Shown: piece after piece, positions 22,547 to 31,610 of the stretch
How the letters are laid out: each line of letters begins with the position of its first letter
Position numbering within the stretch: position 1 is the stretch's first letter
NCBI GenBank assembly: GCA_013076295.1
Contig: RQOL01000374.1
Coordinates: 620,001-684,000 of the forward strand
Direction of reading: 5' to 3'
Length of the DNA stretch: 64,000 nt
From: Sanderia malayensis
Taxonomy: Eukaryota > Cnidaria > Scyphozoa > Semaeostomeae > Pelagiidae
The notes under the pieces: model-generated
The model's database searches: none
Told to the model about the DNA's origin: nothing
The model's input: only the letters and a program-made list of their open reading frames with translations
Program-made: the position numbers and the translations under genes

Positions 22547-22786
22547 CTACCTTTCTATTTCTTCTATCCTACCTCTTCTGTAATCAGGTACATTCATCAA
22601 CTTTATTAATTCAGCACGTTCTCTATATCTTAAAAACGCAAGTTTCAAATCGCATTCCAAAATATCAACCCAATCCATTCTCATTAAATCTTCAGAATCT
22701 CTTTCCATTTTTTCTTGCAACTCACTTGTCTTATTCTCTTCATCATCACTTTTTACACTTTCAACACCACTTAATTCCCTCTCCAT
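22547..22786 (-). CDS. Small charged helical protein
   Basis: 79 aa, acidic N-half (SDDEENKTSELQEKMERDSE) and helical C-half with DWVDILECDLKLAFLRYRERAELI. Outermost gene of segment B before the TIR. Not recognised. Confidence 0.4.
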   Translation of the reverse strand: MERELSGVESVKSDDEENKTSELQEKMERDSEDLMRMDWVDILECDLKLAFLRYRERAELIKLMNVPDYRRGRIEEIER

Positions 22787-22899
22787 CTTAAACCTTCAAT
22801 TTTTAAATTCCTTCTACAATTTTCATCCTTTTATTATTTTATTACAACTCTTTTTTTTTTAATTTAATCACAAATCCACTAGCTTACACTATCCAAAAT

Positions 22900-23023
22900 C
22901 CTTAAACATTTAACGTCCAATCCGTAATCCTTAAACATTTAACCTTTGAATCCTTAAACATTTAACCTTTGAATCCTTAAACATAAAAAAAAAGCGGCTG
23001 CTCGTTAGCATATATATACTACT
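22900..23023. repeat. Terminal repeat of segment B, diverged type
   Basis: Read inward from AGTAGTATATATATGCTAACG it carries tandem AAATGTTTAAGGATTC units. It has the same terminus and GCTAACG box as the A/E TIRs but a different internal minisatellite, so it marks another lineage. It ends exactly inside a PolB reading frame at 23024. Confidence 0.7.
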
Positions 23024-25137
23024 AATATAGATATAAAGCTCCTGCATCATAACCTTGAACTATCCCTTCAGCTAAGCGAGAAAATATAATGGATGGTCCT
23101 CCAACTAAATGCTTGTTGTAAAAATCTGTTATTTCTAAATCTCCAACATGTAAAATTCGTTCTGTTTTATTTGAGGCATACAAGATTTTACTGGCAATTG
23201 TCGGGAGACTAATTCCATCTGTTTTTAACAGATCTTTCAAATTCTTTTGAATAATTTAACATTGCTTGTAAATAAGGCTCCACATGCATAGTATTATACC
23301 ACCGCAGGAAATCCAACACAGTCTCCCAACCAAACAACACCCATAGCGTTTGTAATTGTTCGTAATTTTCTTTTCCTGTTTTTGGCTTTTCTTTCCATTT
23401 CAGTTTTTGAAGCGTTAATTTTTCTAATTCACTCTCATTTAATCTGTCGCCCTTTTCTATTTTCATCTTATTGAAAATTTCCATAAAGCGTTCACATTGT
23501 ATATTCAAAGTATTTTTATTCATTTTTAAACTAGATGTAAATTCTTCATATGGAGGTAATTCAGTTTCATGCAATCGATCAAAACTTGTCAAATACTCGT
23601 ATGGAAAAAATGATTTTTCTTGTTCACATTCGGGAGCAAACGCTTTGATGAATGTATCTAAATTATAACTCGGCGCCAGAAATGCAGATGTATCCAATAA
23701 TATTAATCTCCAATTCGGAAATTGTTTAGTAACCGCAGGAGTAAATTGAACTGATTTGTATTTACTTCCTTGCTTAATTACCTCTGGTGTAACACCTTGT
23801 TTTAACATAATTGGAAATAGATATTTCGCAATTAATGGAATGTCATATCCTGACGAATTAAAACCAAATACAGATGTTGTTTGGCATTGATTAAATAAAT
23901 TGTAATATAATTTATATTCTTCATTGCATTTTGTTAGAACTTCAATTCGATCCTTTCGTGCCTCTATTTTATCTGTTTCTTCTGGTTCATTTTCAAATAA
24001 TTTTTGTACATGCTTACATTGGTCTGTTGCAAGTGTTCGCTTGATGGATCCCTCTATTGATATTCGTTTTCTTTCATCCCAATTTTTCAATTCATTAGAA
24101 TGATAACATTTCCCCTCATCAAAAATCAACAAAACCTGTTTATTCCAGAAGAAATCTCGTATACCTTCAAATATCTTATGATATTTATTAAAAGCGCGAA
24201 TACATTTTTGTGTGGCCAAATGTATCAAATGCTTAACAAATGTTTCCACCAATAACCGTGGTGATTCATTACAAGAGAACAAAATATTTGTGTTAATAGT
24301 TTCATCATTTACTGGTAATTTATGAGGAAAACTACTGGCGATAGCGTACGATATAGGAATCTGAACTCGAAAGAAGTCTTCATTGTTTTCTCCTTCTCTT
24401 TCTATTAAATCACGCACATATTCTCTTTGAGGGACAAACTTTCCATCATCATTAAAACAATTATATTCATCTTCATTATCTTTATCGAAAAATTCACCAT
24501 CTATTAAACCATCATCTCCAAATATATATTCTTTACCATAAAACAAATCGGCTTTATCTACCCTCTGTTTGGCATTTAAACTTTCAAAATCAAACACTAC
24601 CATATCTTTATCATAATAAAAATCTGATTTTTCTTCTTCATTATCAAATGTAAATGCATCATTTAAACCAAATGATGAGACAATTCTCGGTAGTAATGGT
24701 TGATGCCTTTCAACCAGTCCTGTTTTATATTTCCTCTTTGTATGTTTCTTTAAAATGCAGTTTTTTTGATGTCGAATTAAACTCGCCCCATGTTTATAAA
24801 CCATACTACAATCATCACAAATATATTTGCCGGTAAAAGCTTTCATATTTTTTATTGTACATATATGCTCATTATAATACAATAAATCCAATTTGATAGA
24901 GCTCTTGTATTTTAAATGTGAAGTGTACATTTTTTTTACTCCCTTCAATCCTATAATATTTTCAAGCTTCTTATCTCCCATTTTTTCATTTGCAAATTCA
25001 AAACAGGGAGTGTAAATTGAAATTTTCACCCCATACAACCATTCCATATGCACAATATGTCGTACATTAAATCCATAAAACTCATTTAATTCTGCAAATG
25101 CACAATATTTCTCAATCATTTCTTCTCTACTTTCCAC
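23024..25137 (-). pseudogene. polB: Protein-primed-type DNA polymerase B, truncated copy D
   Basis: Copies element DNA when intact. It carries a C2HC zinc finger (YICDDCSMVYKHG..), exonuclease motif I (VVFDFES), motif II (FGFNSSGYD), and palm motif A beginning GYDAGALYLY. The exo III region reads YNTMHVEP, with His where copy A has Asp. An 8-nt deletion near 23215 shifts the frame relative to copy C, and the polymerase is cut by the B TIR at 23023 just after motif A. The N-terminus also lacks the segment present before 36415 in copy A. Non-functional. Confidence 0.85.
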
Positions 25138-25349
25138 CTTTTCTTCTGGTCTTTTGATTAAAATTTTTGAGAATGAGCGTTGTAAACGAGTTGTTTTTCA
25201 CTCAACTCAAAGTTATAAAAAGGGGCTCGTTTCTCCCACAGTGCAATTTTATATTCTGTAGTTTTAGCCTTTTTACCTTTAGCAACTTTTTCTTGTACAG
25301 CTGAAACTTGCAGTCTGTTATATCTGGATCAATGTTGTTCCGTGTCACA

Positions 25350-25400
25350 ATTCTGAAGATGACGGTATATATGATAACATATATGCAGCCTCTTCAGAAT
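25350..25400. other. Imperfect 51-bp inverted repeat between genes
   Basis: Outer arms ATTCTGAAGA and TCTTCAGAAT are perfect; an inner ATATATG/CATATAT pair extends the stem. The same sequence occurs at 50718-50768. It could be a cruciform or transcript 3' structure between pseudo-ATPase and PolB. Confidence 0.6.
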
Positions 25401-25491
25401 AGTGAAAGCGATTTTTTCATATCATAATGTACAGGAACAAAACATATATATGAATATATAATAACTAAAAAAAATGTCACAAAAGTTTTTG

Positions 25492-26181
25492 TTAGTCCTC
25501 CATACCACTCCAGTGAACAAATACTTCAGGTCCTCGTATAGCTCGAATAACCATTATTGGTACTGCATCATTTCTGGTATAAAGCGGATGATCTAATACC
25601 ACCACACAATCTTCAAGGTTAGCGAGGAATTCCATATCCATCCCTTCTCTAAAACACACTTTGCTGCCGAGAACATTCTGCACATTTTGTTTCAGGTTTC
25701 TCTTCTCTTCTTCGGTAACACGTTCTCCATTAGAAGACCAATACACCCGTTCAAGTAATTTAGCATTAAGATCTTGAGTAACTTGTTTCCACTGACGGAA
25801 TAGTTCAAAACTGAACTTACGTAGATTTATGCCTTCCAAAAATAATGTGAAGGGAATATTTAATGGCTTCTTTACAGGTCCTAATTGACGTTGCTTATTT
25901 TCACTGTCAGCAGCTGTAAAGCCAACTCTCATCACTACTTCTTCAGTATTAATATTTGCAACACTTTCATGAACTGTTGGTGAAGCTTTACATTCAACAT
26001 CACTCAACATGTGAATCTTTGCTAATTCTTCAGACATGTTACGAACAACTTTATTTGGAGCTTTTATTAATGCTCGTGTCTTATAGTTTGGAGTGTTGGC
26101 GATGGTAATGTGATAAGAATCCCACTCACCATGAAGAACGCTTAATAAACCATTTTCTCTATATGAGGTTACTGCATCCAT
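25492..26181 (-). CDS. Walker-less packaging-ATPase paralogue (pseudo-ATPase)
   Basis: About 229 aa from the ATG at 26181 (an upstream GTG would give 244). The stretch KKPLNIPFTLFLEGINLRK.. and QWKQVTQDLNAKLLERVYW aligns with NPFTLLLTGKSGCGKT.. and KWKTVTNDHKGKLLKNILW of the packaging ATPase at 32635. The P-loop GKSGCGKT is missing, while a Walker-B-like strand survives as CVVVLDHPL with the second acidic residue replaced by His. So it is homologous to the ATPase but should not hydrolyse ATP. Nearly identical copy at 50860-51549; relatives in element A at 39206 and 39900. Possible roles: ATPase partner subunit, decoy or repurposed DNA-binding protein. Confidence 0.7.
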   Translation of the reverse strand: MDAVTSYRENGLLSVLHGEWDSYHITIANTPNYKTRALIKAPNKVVRNMSEELAKIHMLSDVECKASPTVHESVANINTEEVVMRVGFTAADSENKQRQLGPVKKPLNIPFTLFLEGINLRKFSFELFRQWKQVTQDLNAKLLERVYWSSNGERVTEEEKRNLKQNVQNVLGSKVCFREGMDMEFLANLEDCVVVLDHPLYTRNDAVPIMVIRAIRGPEVFVHWSGMED

Positions 26182-26244
26182 TCCAAAAAATGCTATTGCG
26201 AAGAATGAATTCCTAATAACATACACACAAATTTATTGAGAAAA

Positions 26245-26272
26245 TGAACTGTCAATCAATCAATCAATCAAT
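26245..26272 (-). promoter_or_regulatory. TTGA-repeat upstream region
   Basis: TCAATCAATCAATCAATCAA (plus strand), about 70 bp before the pseudo-ATPase ATG. The same repeat stands before five genes in element A (see 35163, 39100, 39776, 40641, 41131) and before the segment C copy at 51619. Confidence 0.55.
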
Positions 26273-26358
26273 GAATATATCATATTACACTTCAACACCT
26301 ATATATATACATTAACTAAAGCATTATATCAAACAATGGCAATTGTCATATAGTTCCT

Positions 26359-26552
26359 TTAAAATTCTTCCCCTTCAACCCATCGAATAAATGCTAACGA
26401 TTGTTTTATAGCTCGTATAACCATTACCGGAATAACCTTTCCCATATCGGACAGTGGATGATCCATTACCAATGCACAGTCATGAAGCCGTAAAATGAAT
26501 TCCATATCCATTTTATCATGAAATGTCACATTAGCTCCAACAATACTATATA
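26359..26552 (-). pseudogene. Second pseudo-ATPase, C-terminal fragment
   Basis: The last 63 codons of another member of the Walker-less ATPase family: GANVTFHDKMDMEF, then CALVMDHPL and IPVMVIRAI, matching the end of the 25492-26181 protein. It is cut at 26553 by the element A terminus. In segment C the homologous region stops at this gene's stop codon. Confidence 0.65.
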
Positions 26553-26693
26553 AGTAGTATATAGAGGCTAACGACCATATGGATTTTTTTAATGTTTAAG
26601 AGCGGCGCGGTTTTTTAAATGTTTAAGGAAAAGGCGCGGAAGTTTGAATGTTTAAGCTGCGGATTAGGCGTGGAAGTTTTAATGTTTAAGCTT
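26553..26693. repeat. Left terminal inverted repeat of element A
   Basis: Pairs with 47064-47204 in reverse complement with few mismatches. Contains four AATGTTTAAG words at 25-30 bp spacing between GC-rich segments. Confidence 0.85.
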
Positions 26694-26849
26694 TGCGGAG
26701 GTGTCGGATTAATTTATTGGCAGAGGGTATTTGGTTTTTCGAGAAGCGTAAGATTATTTTAAAGAAAAAAGGAATTTGATATAAATTGAAAGTATATAAA
26801 CCAGAAAATTTGTGTAAAATGTAAAAGGTGAAGGAAAAAGGAAGCAAAA

Positions 26850-27155
26850 GTGGATATTGTGTTTGATGAAACAGATAGTCCAGCGGAGAGAGTGGAGAAA
26901 TTTTGTAAAAAATCAGCTGCTGCATGTAGAGAATTAATAAGTCAAGTTGATAGATTTATAGAGCATATTTTTGAGATAAGAGCGGATACACAAGAAAATG
27001 TGTGTAAAATTTATGATTTGAAGAGAGACTTTCGTAAGCGTGGCTTTGATTGTAATTTTGAAGAACGAGTGCATAACATAGTAGATGAAAGCGGAAATTG
27101 TTTTAAAAGATTCCGAGGAGCAAATGTTGTGGACTATATCTACAACGGAGAATGA
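26850..27155 (+). CDS. Small ORF upstream of Fic, uncertain
   Basis: 101 codons, Cys-containing and helical (CKKSAAACRELISQVDRF), opening at GTG with no in-frame ATG near its start. It overlaps the Fic ORF by 71 nt in another frame. It may be a real gene with an unusual or lost start, or the upstream part of the Fic gene after a frameshift. Not recognised. Confidence 0.35.
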   Translation: MDIVFDETDSPAERVEKFCKKSAAACRELISQVDRFIEHIFEIRADTQENVCKIYDLKRDFRKRGFDCNFEERVHNIVDESGNCFKRFRGANVVDYIYNGE

Positions 27156-27582
27156 AATATCGGATTTGAAAAGTGCTTTTATATATTTGAAAACATGTCG
27201 ATCTTATTCAAGTTGGATAGATGTAGAAATGATAAAAGAAGCAAATTCATATTTCATGGAAAATGAAAGAGCTTCAGAGTTTTCACAAAAAGTTAGATGT
27301 ACAAAATATGAAGGTGAAGTGTATCAGTATTGTCATCCTGATAAAATTGAAAGTGAGTTACAAAAATTGATTACACAACAAGAAAAGATGAATGCGTGGG
27401 AGTTTATAGTAAGGTTTTTATGGATCCATCCGTTTGCAGACGGGAATGGGAGAATTGCAAAATTGTTATATTATTTCTTATCAAAAGATTTGAAAATATG
27501 GACTAATCAAAGTGAATATATTCGTGAATGTATAAGTCTACAAAAGAAAATGGTGAAAGATGGGAAGTTGATTTATGAATAA
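27085..27582 (+). CDS. Fic-domain protein (putative AMP transferase)
   Basis: 165 aa. Residues 115-126 read HPFADGNGRIAK, the Fic active-site loop (HxFxDGNGRxxR) with the catalytic His and phosphate-binding Gly-Asn-Gly-Arg intact and the final Arg replaced by Lys. The preceding helix EFIVRFLWI is typical. Fic enzymes transfer AMP or other nucleotides to Ser, Thr or Tyr hydroxyls of target proteins. I see no clear inhibitory (S/T)xxxE(G/N) helix. It is the first recognisable gene from the left TIR, next to the TRAF-like gene, suggesting a host-interaction role. Transfer activity is inferred. Confidence 0.8.
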   Translation: MKAEIVLKDSEEQMLWTISTTENEISDLKSAFIYLKTCRSYSSWIDVEMIKEANSYFMENERASEFSQKVRCTKYEGEVYQYCHPDKIESELQKLITQQEKMNAWEFIVRFLWIHPFADGNGRIAKLLYYFLSKDLKIWTNQSEYIRECISLQKKMVKDGKLIYE

Positions 27583-27690
27583 TAAACGATCAGGAAGTGT
27601 TTATGATTTAAAATGAATTAAAAAAAGGTTGAATAAAACAATTTAAAATGAAATGAGGGAAAGAAATTGAAGTAATAAAGCATAATCACA

Positions 27691-28635
27691 ATGGAAGTAA
27701 GAGACTTGTTACATCTATCGCATGAGGAGAAATTGCGATATATAGATCAACAGATCAGAAATACAAATGCACAAATGCGAAATACAGAATTAGCGAGTCA
27801 GACAACTAATTCAGAGAAGAATTTAGAGAAAGAGATGAGTGAGTTGAAAACACAACTTATTGCATTGAAAAGAGAAGATAAAAAAAGTGAAATTAATGCG
27901 GAATTAATTGGTGAGTTGTTAGATGAGCAGAAGAATTCAGGATTGAAGTTGGAAAGAGAAATGAAAGAAATAAGAGGTAAAGTAATAAAGAATGGGGAAT
28001 TATTTGAAGATCTGTTGGATGAACAGAGAAATGTACAAATGAAAGTAGATAAATTACTAAAGAGTAAGGTTGATAAAACAGAACAGATGGATTTTCATGA
28101 GATTCGAATGTTAGAGAATAATCAGATTAAAAATGATTTGAGGATAAAAAGGTTAGAAGAGAACTATTATCATCCAGAGTCGATGAATGGCAATATGATT
28201 TGGATTATTGATAATTTTGTTAATGAAAGAAGGGAAGCGGTGATGGATGCAACACGATCAAATCATAGTCCAGTATTTTTAACGAGTAATTTTGGATATA
28301 AAATGGGTTTAAGAATCTACTTGAATGGAGATCAATCACACGGAGCGCAGAATAGGTTTATTAGTTTATATATTATGGTATATAAAGGATTGTATGATAA
28401 CATTGTATCATGGCCACTAGATAAGCAAGTAACATTAAGAATAATTAATCAACATAACAGAAATTTAGTTGTTCAGGAAACCTTTAGAACAAAAGTAGAA
28501 AGTGAAGCTTTTAAGAAACCAAAAAGTGTTAAAAACATACCTTCAAGAGTTCCATGTATGATGCCATTATCGAAGCTCAGTGAGCGAGGTTTTATAGTTG
28601 ATGATAAGTTGTTTATAGAATGTAAGGTAGAGTAA
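27691..28635 (+). CDS. TRAF-like protein: coiled coil plus MATH domain
   Basis: 314 aa. Residues about 20-160 form a heptad-rich coiled coil (TRAF-N type). Residues 166-314 form a TRAF-C/MATH domain: NGNMIWIIDNF, SPVFLTSNFGYKMGLRIYLN, LYIMVYKGLYDNIVSWPL, VTLRIINQHN, then VPCMMPLSKL and DDKLFIECKVE. This strand order is that of animal TRAF adaptors, which trimerise and bind TNF-receptor-class tails to signal through NF-kB and JNK. There is no RING or TRAF zinc finger, so it lacks the ubiquitin-ligase part and could act as a dominant-negative decoy (inference). Capture from the host is the likely origin. The 3' end is duplicated at 29088-29288. Confidence 0.88.
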   Translation: MEVRDLLHLSHEEKLRYIDQQIRNTNAQMRNTELASQTTNSEKNLEKEMSELKTQLIALKREDKKSEINAELIGELLDEQKNSGLKLEREMKEIRGKVIKNGELFEDLLDEQRNVQMKVDKLLKSKVDKTEQMDFHEIRMLENNQIKNDLRIKRLEENYYHPESMNGNMIWIIDNFVNERREAVMDATRSNHSPVFLTSNFGYKMGLRIYLNGDQSHGAQNRFISLYIMVYKGLYDNIVSWPLDKQVTLRIINQHNRNLVVQETFRTKVESEAFKKPKSVKNIPSRVPCMMPLSKLSERGFIVDDKLFIECKVE

Positions 28636-28689
28636 CAAGAGAAAAGGAACAATTTTATTGAACATTGTATCATTTTATCATTATAAATC

Positions 28690-29087
28690 TTATTGAAAAT
28701 GATCATCACATAAATCAAAAAAGAAATCAAGTTCATCAATTTCGGAGTCAATCTCGTTAAGCCATTTGTATGTGGCTAGTTCAGATTTATACCTTGAATT
28801 TGCTTGTTTAAATCTGGTGAATGAAAGCGGTTCCTGATCATTGGGTGGAAATATTTCTTCAACTTCAACATCAGGAATCTCGTCTTTCGTCTTGTTGCAT
28901 TTAGGAACATGCAAATCGTTGTCGTCATCATCCCACATTTCAGCCGGCAATATGTTAAAATGGTTCTGTGTTTTTGGCGTGTTTATTCGTGTTTCTGGCA
29001 TGTTTATTCGGAATGTCTTCCAATCGATGGGCAGTGGTTTCTTGAACTCTGGTTTTTTGGCGTTGTTGTCAGTAAACCAATATGGGA
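28690..29087 (-). pseudogene. Truncated copy of the 183-aa family protein
   Basis: Reads PYWF..., DWKTFR, ILPAEMWDDDDND, DEIPDVEVEE, then SRYKSELATYKW, matching the C-terminal two thirds of 29346-29891. It breaks at about 29088, where the duplicated TRAF tail begins, so it has no start. Confidence 0.6.
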
Positions 29088-29288
29088 TTAAGAATAATTA
29101 ATCAACATAACAGAAATTTAGATGTTCAGGAAACATTTAGAACAAAAGTAGAAAGTAAAGCTTTTAAGAAACCAAAAAGTGTTAAAAACATACCTTCAGG
29201 AGTTCCATGTATGATGCCATTATCGAAGCTCAGTGAGCGAGGATTTATAGTTGATGATAAGTTGTTTATAGAATGTAAGGTAGAGTAA
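29088..29288 (+). pseudogene. Duplicated TRAF-like C-terminus
   Basis: Repeats 28435-28635 (RIINQHNRN to the stop) with a few changes (LDVQ for LVVQ, PSGVP for PSRVP). With 28690-29087 it makes a tandem duplication of the TRAF-tail/183-aa-gene junction. Only the last strands of the MATH domain are present. Confidence 0.75.
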
Positions 29289-29345
29289 CAAGAGAAAAGG
29301 AATAATTTTATTGAAGATTGTATCACTTTATCATCATAAAACTTA

Positions 29346-29891
29346 TTAAAAATTATCATTATATAAATCAAAAAGAAGTTCAAGTTCATTAACATCGTAA
29401 TCACTTCCCTCAATCCATTTTATTGTCTCTAATTCCGATTTAAAACGTCTATTGGCTTTTGTGAATCGGTTTAAGGAAAGTCCGTCTTCCTCGGTTGCCT
29501 CTTTGATTTCCACGTCTGGAATTTCGTCTTCAACTTGCTTGTCCTCATCGTCGTCATCACCACCATCCCACATTTCTGCAGGCAATATACTGCAGTCATT
29601 TGGTTTGCTCGGGTTCGAGCGGAAGATCTTCCAATCGACTCGCTCACGTTCACCAAACCAATATGGGAATGTGAGTGTGGTGTGACCATTTTGTCTTACT
29701 TCACTTACGAGTCGGAGTCGCAGTTCTTTAAATTTCATCTTCAAACTTTTGTCATTTTCCCATAAATCGTGGAACAGCGGATTGCTGTTAATCCATTTTG
29801 CTGTTTGATCAGCCTTTTTCCCTTCATAAATACACATTAACCAAAAAGGCTTTGGTATACTGCGAATGGTGGTGTACGTCAAAGTATCCAT
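29346..29891 (-). CDS. Acidic protein, 183-aa family, unknown
   Basis: About 181 aa from the ATG at 29891. N-half (IRSIPKPFWLMCIYEG to TLTFPYWFGE) is compact with many aromatic residues; the middle is strongly acidic (DGGDDDDED); the C-half is helical. It converges on the TRAF-like gene. Partial copies at 28690-29087 and a start-only copy around 30090-30140 show local tandem duplication. Not recognised; may be a DNA- or protein-binding cargo gene. Confidence 0.5.
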   Translation of the reverse strand: MDTLTYTTIRSIPKPFWLMCIYEGKKADQTAKWINSNPLFHDLWENDKSLKMKFKELRLRLVSEVRQNGHTTLTFPYWFGERERVDWKIFRSNPSKPNDCSILPAEMWDGGDDDDEDKQVEDEIPDVEIKEATEEDGLSLNRFTKANRRFKSELETIKWIEGSDYDVNELELLFDLYNDNF

Positions 29892-29944
29892 GTTCAAGAA
29901 AAATTGGAATTGAATTTTGAAGTAAAGTGTAAGTTTCTTTTATC

Positions 29945-30293
29945 GATATAAACTGGTCAAACTAGTTTGATGAATAGGAATCAAAGTCTAACTGCTTGGA
30001 ATGGGGGATGCGATTATATGATTGGAAAAAATATGATTTATGTATGGTACGATGGGGAATGAAATATGATTGGATAGAAGACAACTATTTTTGAAGGTTG
30101 AGGTATACTATGAATGGTGGTACACGTGAAAGTGTCCATGTTGAAGAAAAATACCGCTCAAACTAGTTTGATGAATAGGAATCAAAGTGTAACTGGTTGG
30201 GAATGGGGATGCGATTATATGATTGGACAAAATGATAATTTGATGGATGGTACGATGGGGAATGAAATATGATTGGATAGAAATAACTATTGT
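29945..30293. repeat. Tandem pair of about 145-bp noncoding repeats
   Basis: 29950-30090 and 30150-30293 share 'caaactagtttgatgaatag', 'gatgcgattatatgattgga' and 'tggtacgatggggaatgaaa'. These are upstream regions of the 183-aa family copies, duplicated with them. Confidence 0.65.
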
Positions 30294-31388
30294 TGTCGCG
30301 AGTTAATAACCGGCAAATGGCAAATTTTGTACAAACGATTTCTAAAACTGAAGAAAGAGAAGAAGAGAAAGAAAAAAAAGAGCTGAAAATGGTGTATACG
30401 AAGAAAACAACGCAAGCTGCAAGAAGTTTTACAGGAGAAGGTATGTTAGACGTTACAAAATTTACAGCTAAAGTTAAGAGAAGCGTATGTGTTCTTGCAC
30501 CGTTTTCAATTAATGGAGTTGTGAGAGAAGCGCTCGAGGAACTCAATCCTCGTGAGATTTCGTATGAATTATCAACATCTCTGTTAACCTATTCAGTAGT
30601 TTACGTCATTTACAGATAGATTTCTGAATGTTATATTTAGTTTAGAGAGGGAGAGATGTATTCCATCTTGAGAATTCGAGATGCAGTAAATGAGATCCGT
30701 CTTTGTAATATGTATGTAAAGCATTTAATTGGTGGAATTAAGAAACGCATTAATTTAGATCGAATTACTTTGAATTTAATTAAAATTCATGTTCCCAACA
30801 AATGCACAGTTAAGTAATATGAAGCATTTTTATGCTAATACTGACTTTAATGTCAAAAGTATTAACTTACCCGCTAAAACCGGATTGAAGCGAGATTTGG
30901 ATGATGATGAAGATGTTCTTGAAAAAAAGGAGACCAAGAAGGTTAAATATGGGGATAAAAAAGGAAAACCTCATGATCCGAGGAAAGAAAAAGGGGCGAG
31001 GAAAAAGGATATTCCTCCAAAACCAGCAGTTGCAAAAGCAACTGCTACAGAGGTTAAACCTGTGAAAAAGGTTGAAGAGTTGCCAAAATCAGTTCCCACC
31101 ATAAATGAATTAATGGGGGAAACTCAAGAAATGATGCAAGCAACATCATCAATTTTAAACCTTGATGAGGAATCGATCTTTGATGATATTTTGGATCATG
31201 ATTTTATGAACGATTTTGACAATGGGCCACCGAAAAAAACACACGGGCGGATAGCCCAAAAAGGTGTTCCTGGAACTGGCTTGGGACGTGGTAAGCTTCA
31301 CCCCTTTAGCAATATGGTGAAGGAGCAGCGAGAGAAGCATAGGATTCCAGGTTTATCAGATTCATCCTCCTCTTCAGAAGAGGAATAA
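30290..31388 (+). pseudogene. Frameshifted paralogue of the 327-aa protein with charged tail
   Basis: The start (KKTTQAARSFTGEGML) matches the 327-aa protein at 31611 (KKLTQDTRSFENEGLI). Similarity continues across three frames, with breaks near 30600, 30655 and 30787, into MFPTNAQLSNMKHFYANTDF (homologue: LFPTNNQLSKMKYFFQNTDF). The last 199 codons (30789-31388) hold an open Lys/Asp-rich region ending LSDSSSSSEEE. The 5' part is dead; the 3' ORF might still be expressed. Confidence 0.55.
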
Positions 31389-31610
31389 AAAACATTGATA
31401 GAAATGAACGTTATGCATTATGATTTTTTTTTATATGTAGTAGACATCATTCATTATAATTATATATTACGTAGTAAAGATGTTTTGTCTTTTTTTTTTT
31501 ATTTTGTGTTCTGTAGAAAAGAAAGAAAATGAAAAAACATATGAGAAAAAGAATATTTAATCAGATGAAAGTGAACAAATAATTAATTGTATGTAAGAGA
31601 ATAATTCAAA

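Larger units (their letters stand above)
16273..23023. mobile_element. Segment B: Polinton-like element, right part
   Basis: A block of minus-strand genes (putative capsid-associated protein, integrase, coiled-coil protein, small basic protein, Bcl-2-like, two coiled-coil proteins) ending at a TIR at 23023. Its gene order from the coiled-coil protein to Bcl-2 matches 41463-44215 in element A, but the proteins are diverged, so B is a different lineage from A. Its left end is replaced by segment E, with no PolB or ATPase. Confidence 0.75.
23024..26552. mobile_element. Segment D: PolB/pseudo-ATPase fragment
   Basis: Matches segment C: 23024-26362 with 48374-51730, nearly identical, differing by small indels. 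Both ends are cut by foreign termini: the B TIR on the left (within PolB) and the A TIR on the right (within a pseudo-ATPase). Confidence 0.75.

Noticed and set aside
22159..22791. 210-aa plus-strand ORF over segment B
   Set aside because: Antisense shadow of the Bcl-2-neighbour genes; Ser/Leu/His/Tyr-rich composition of reversed AT-rich coding DNA.
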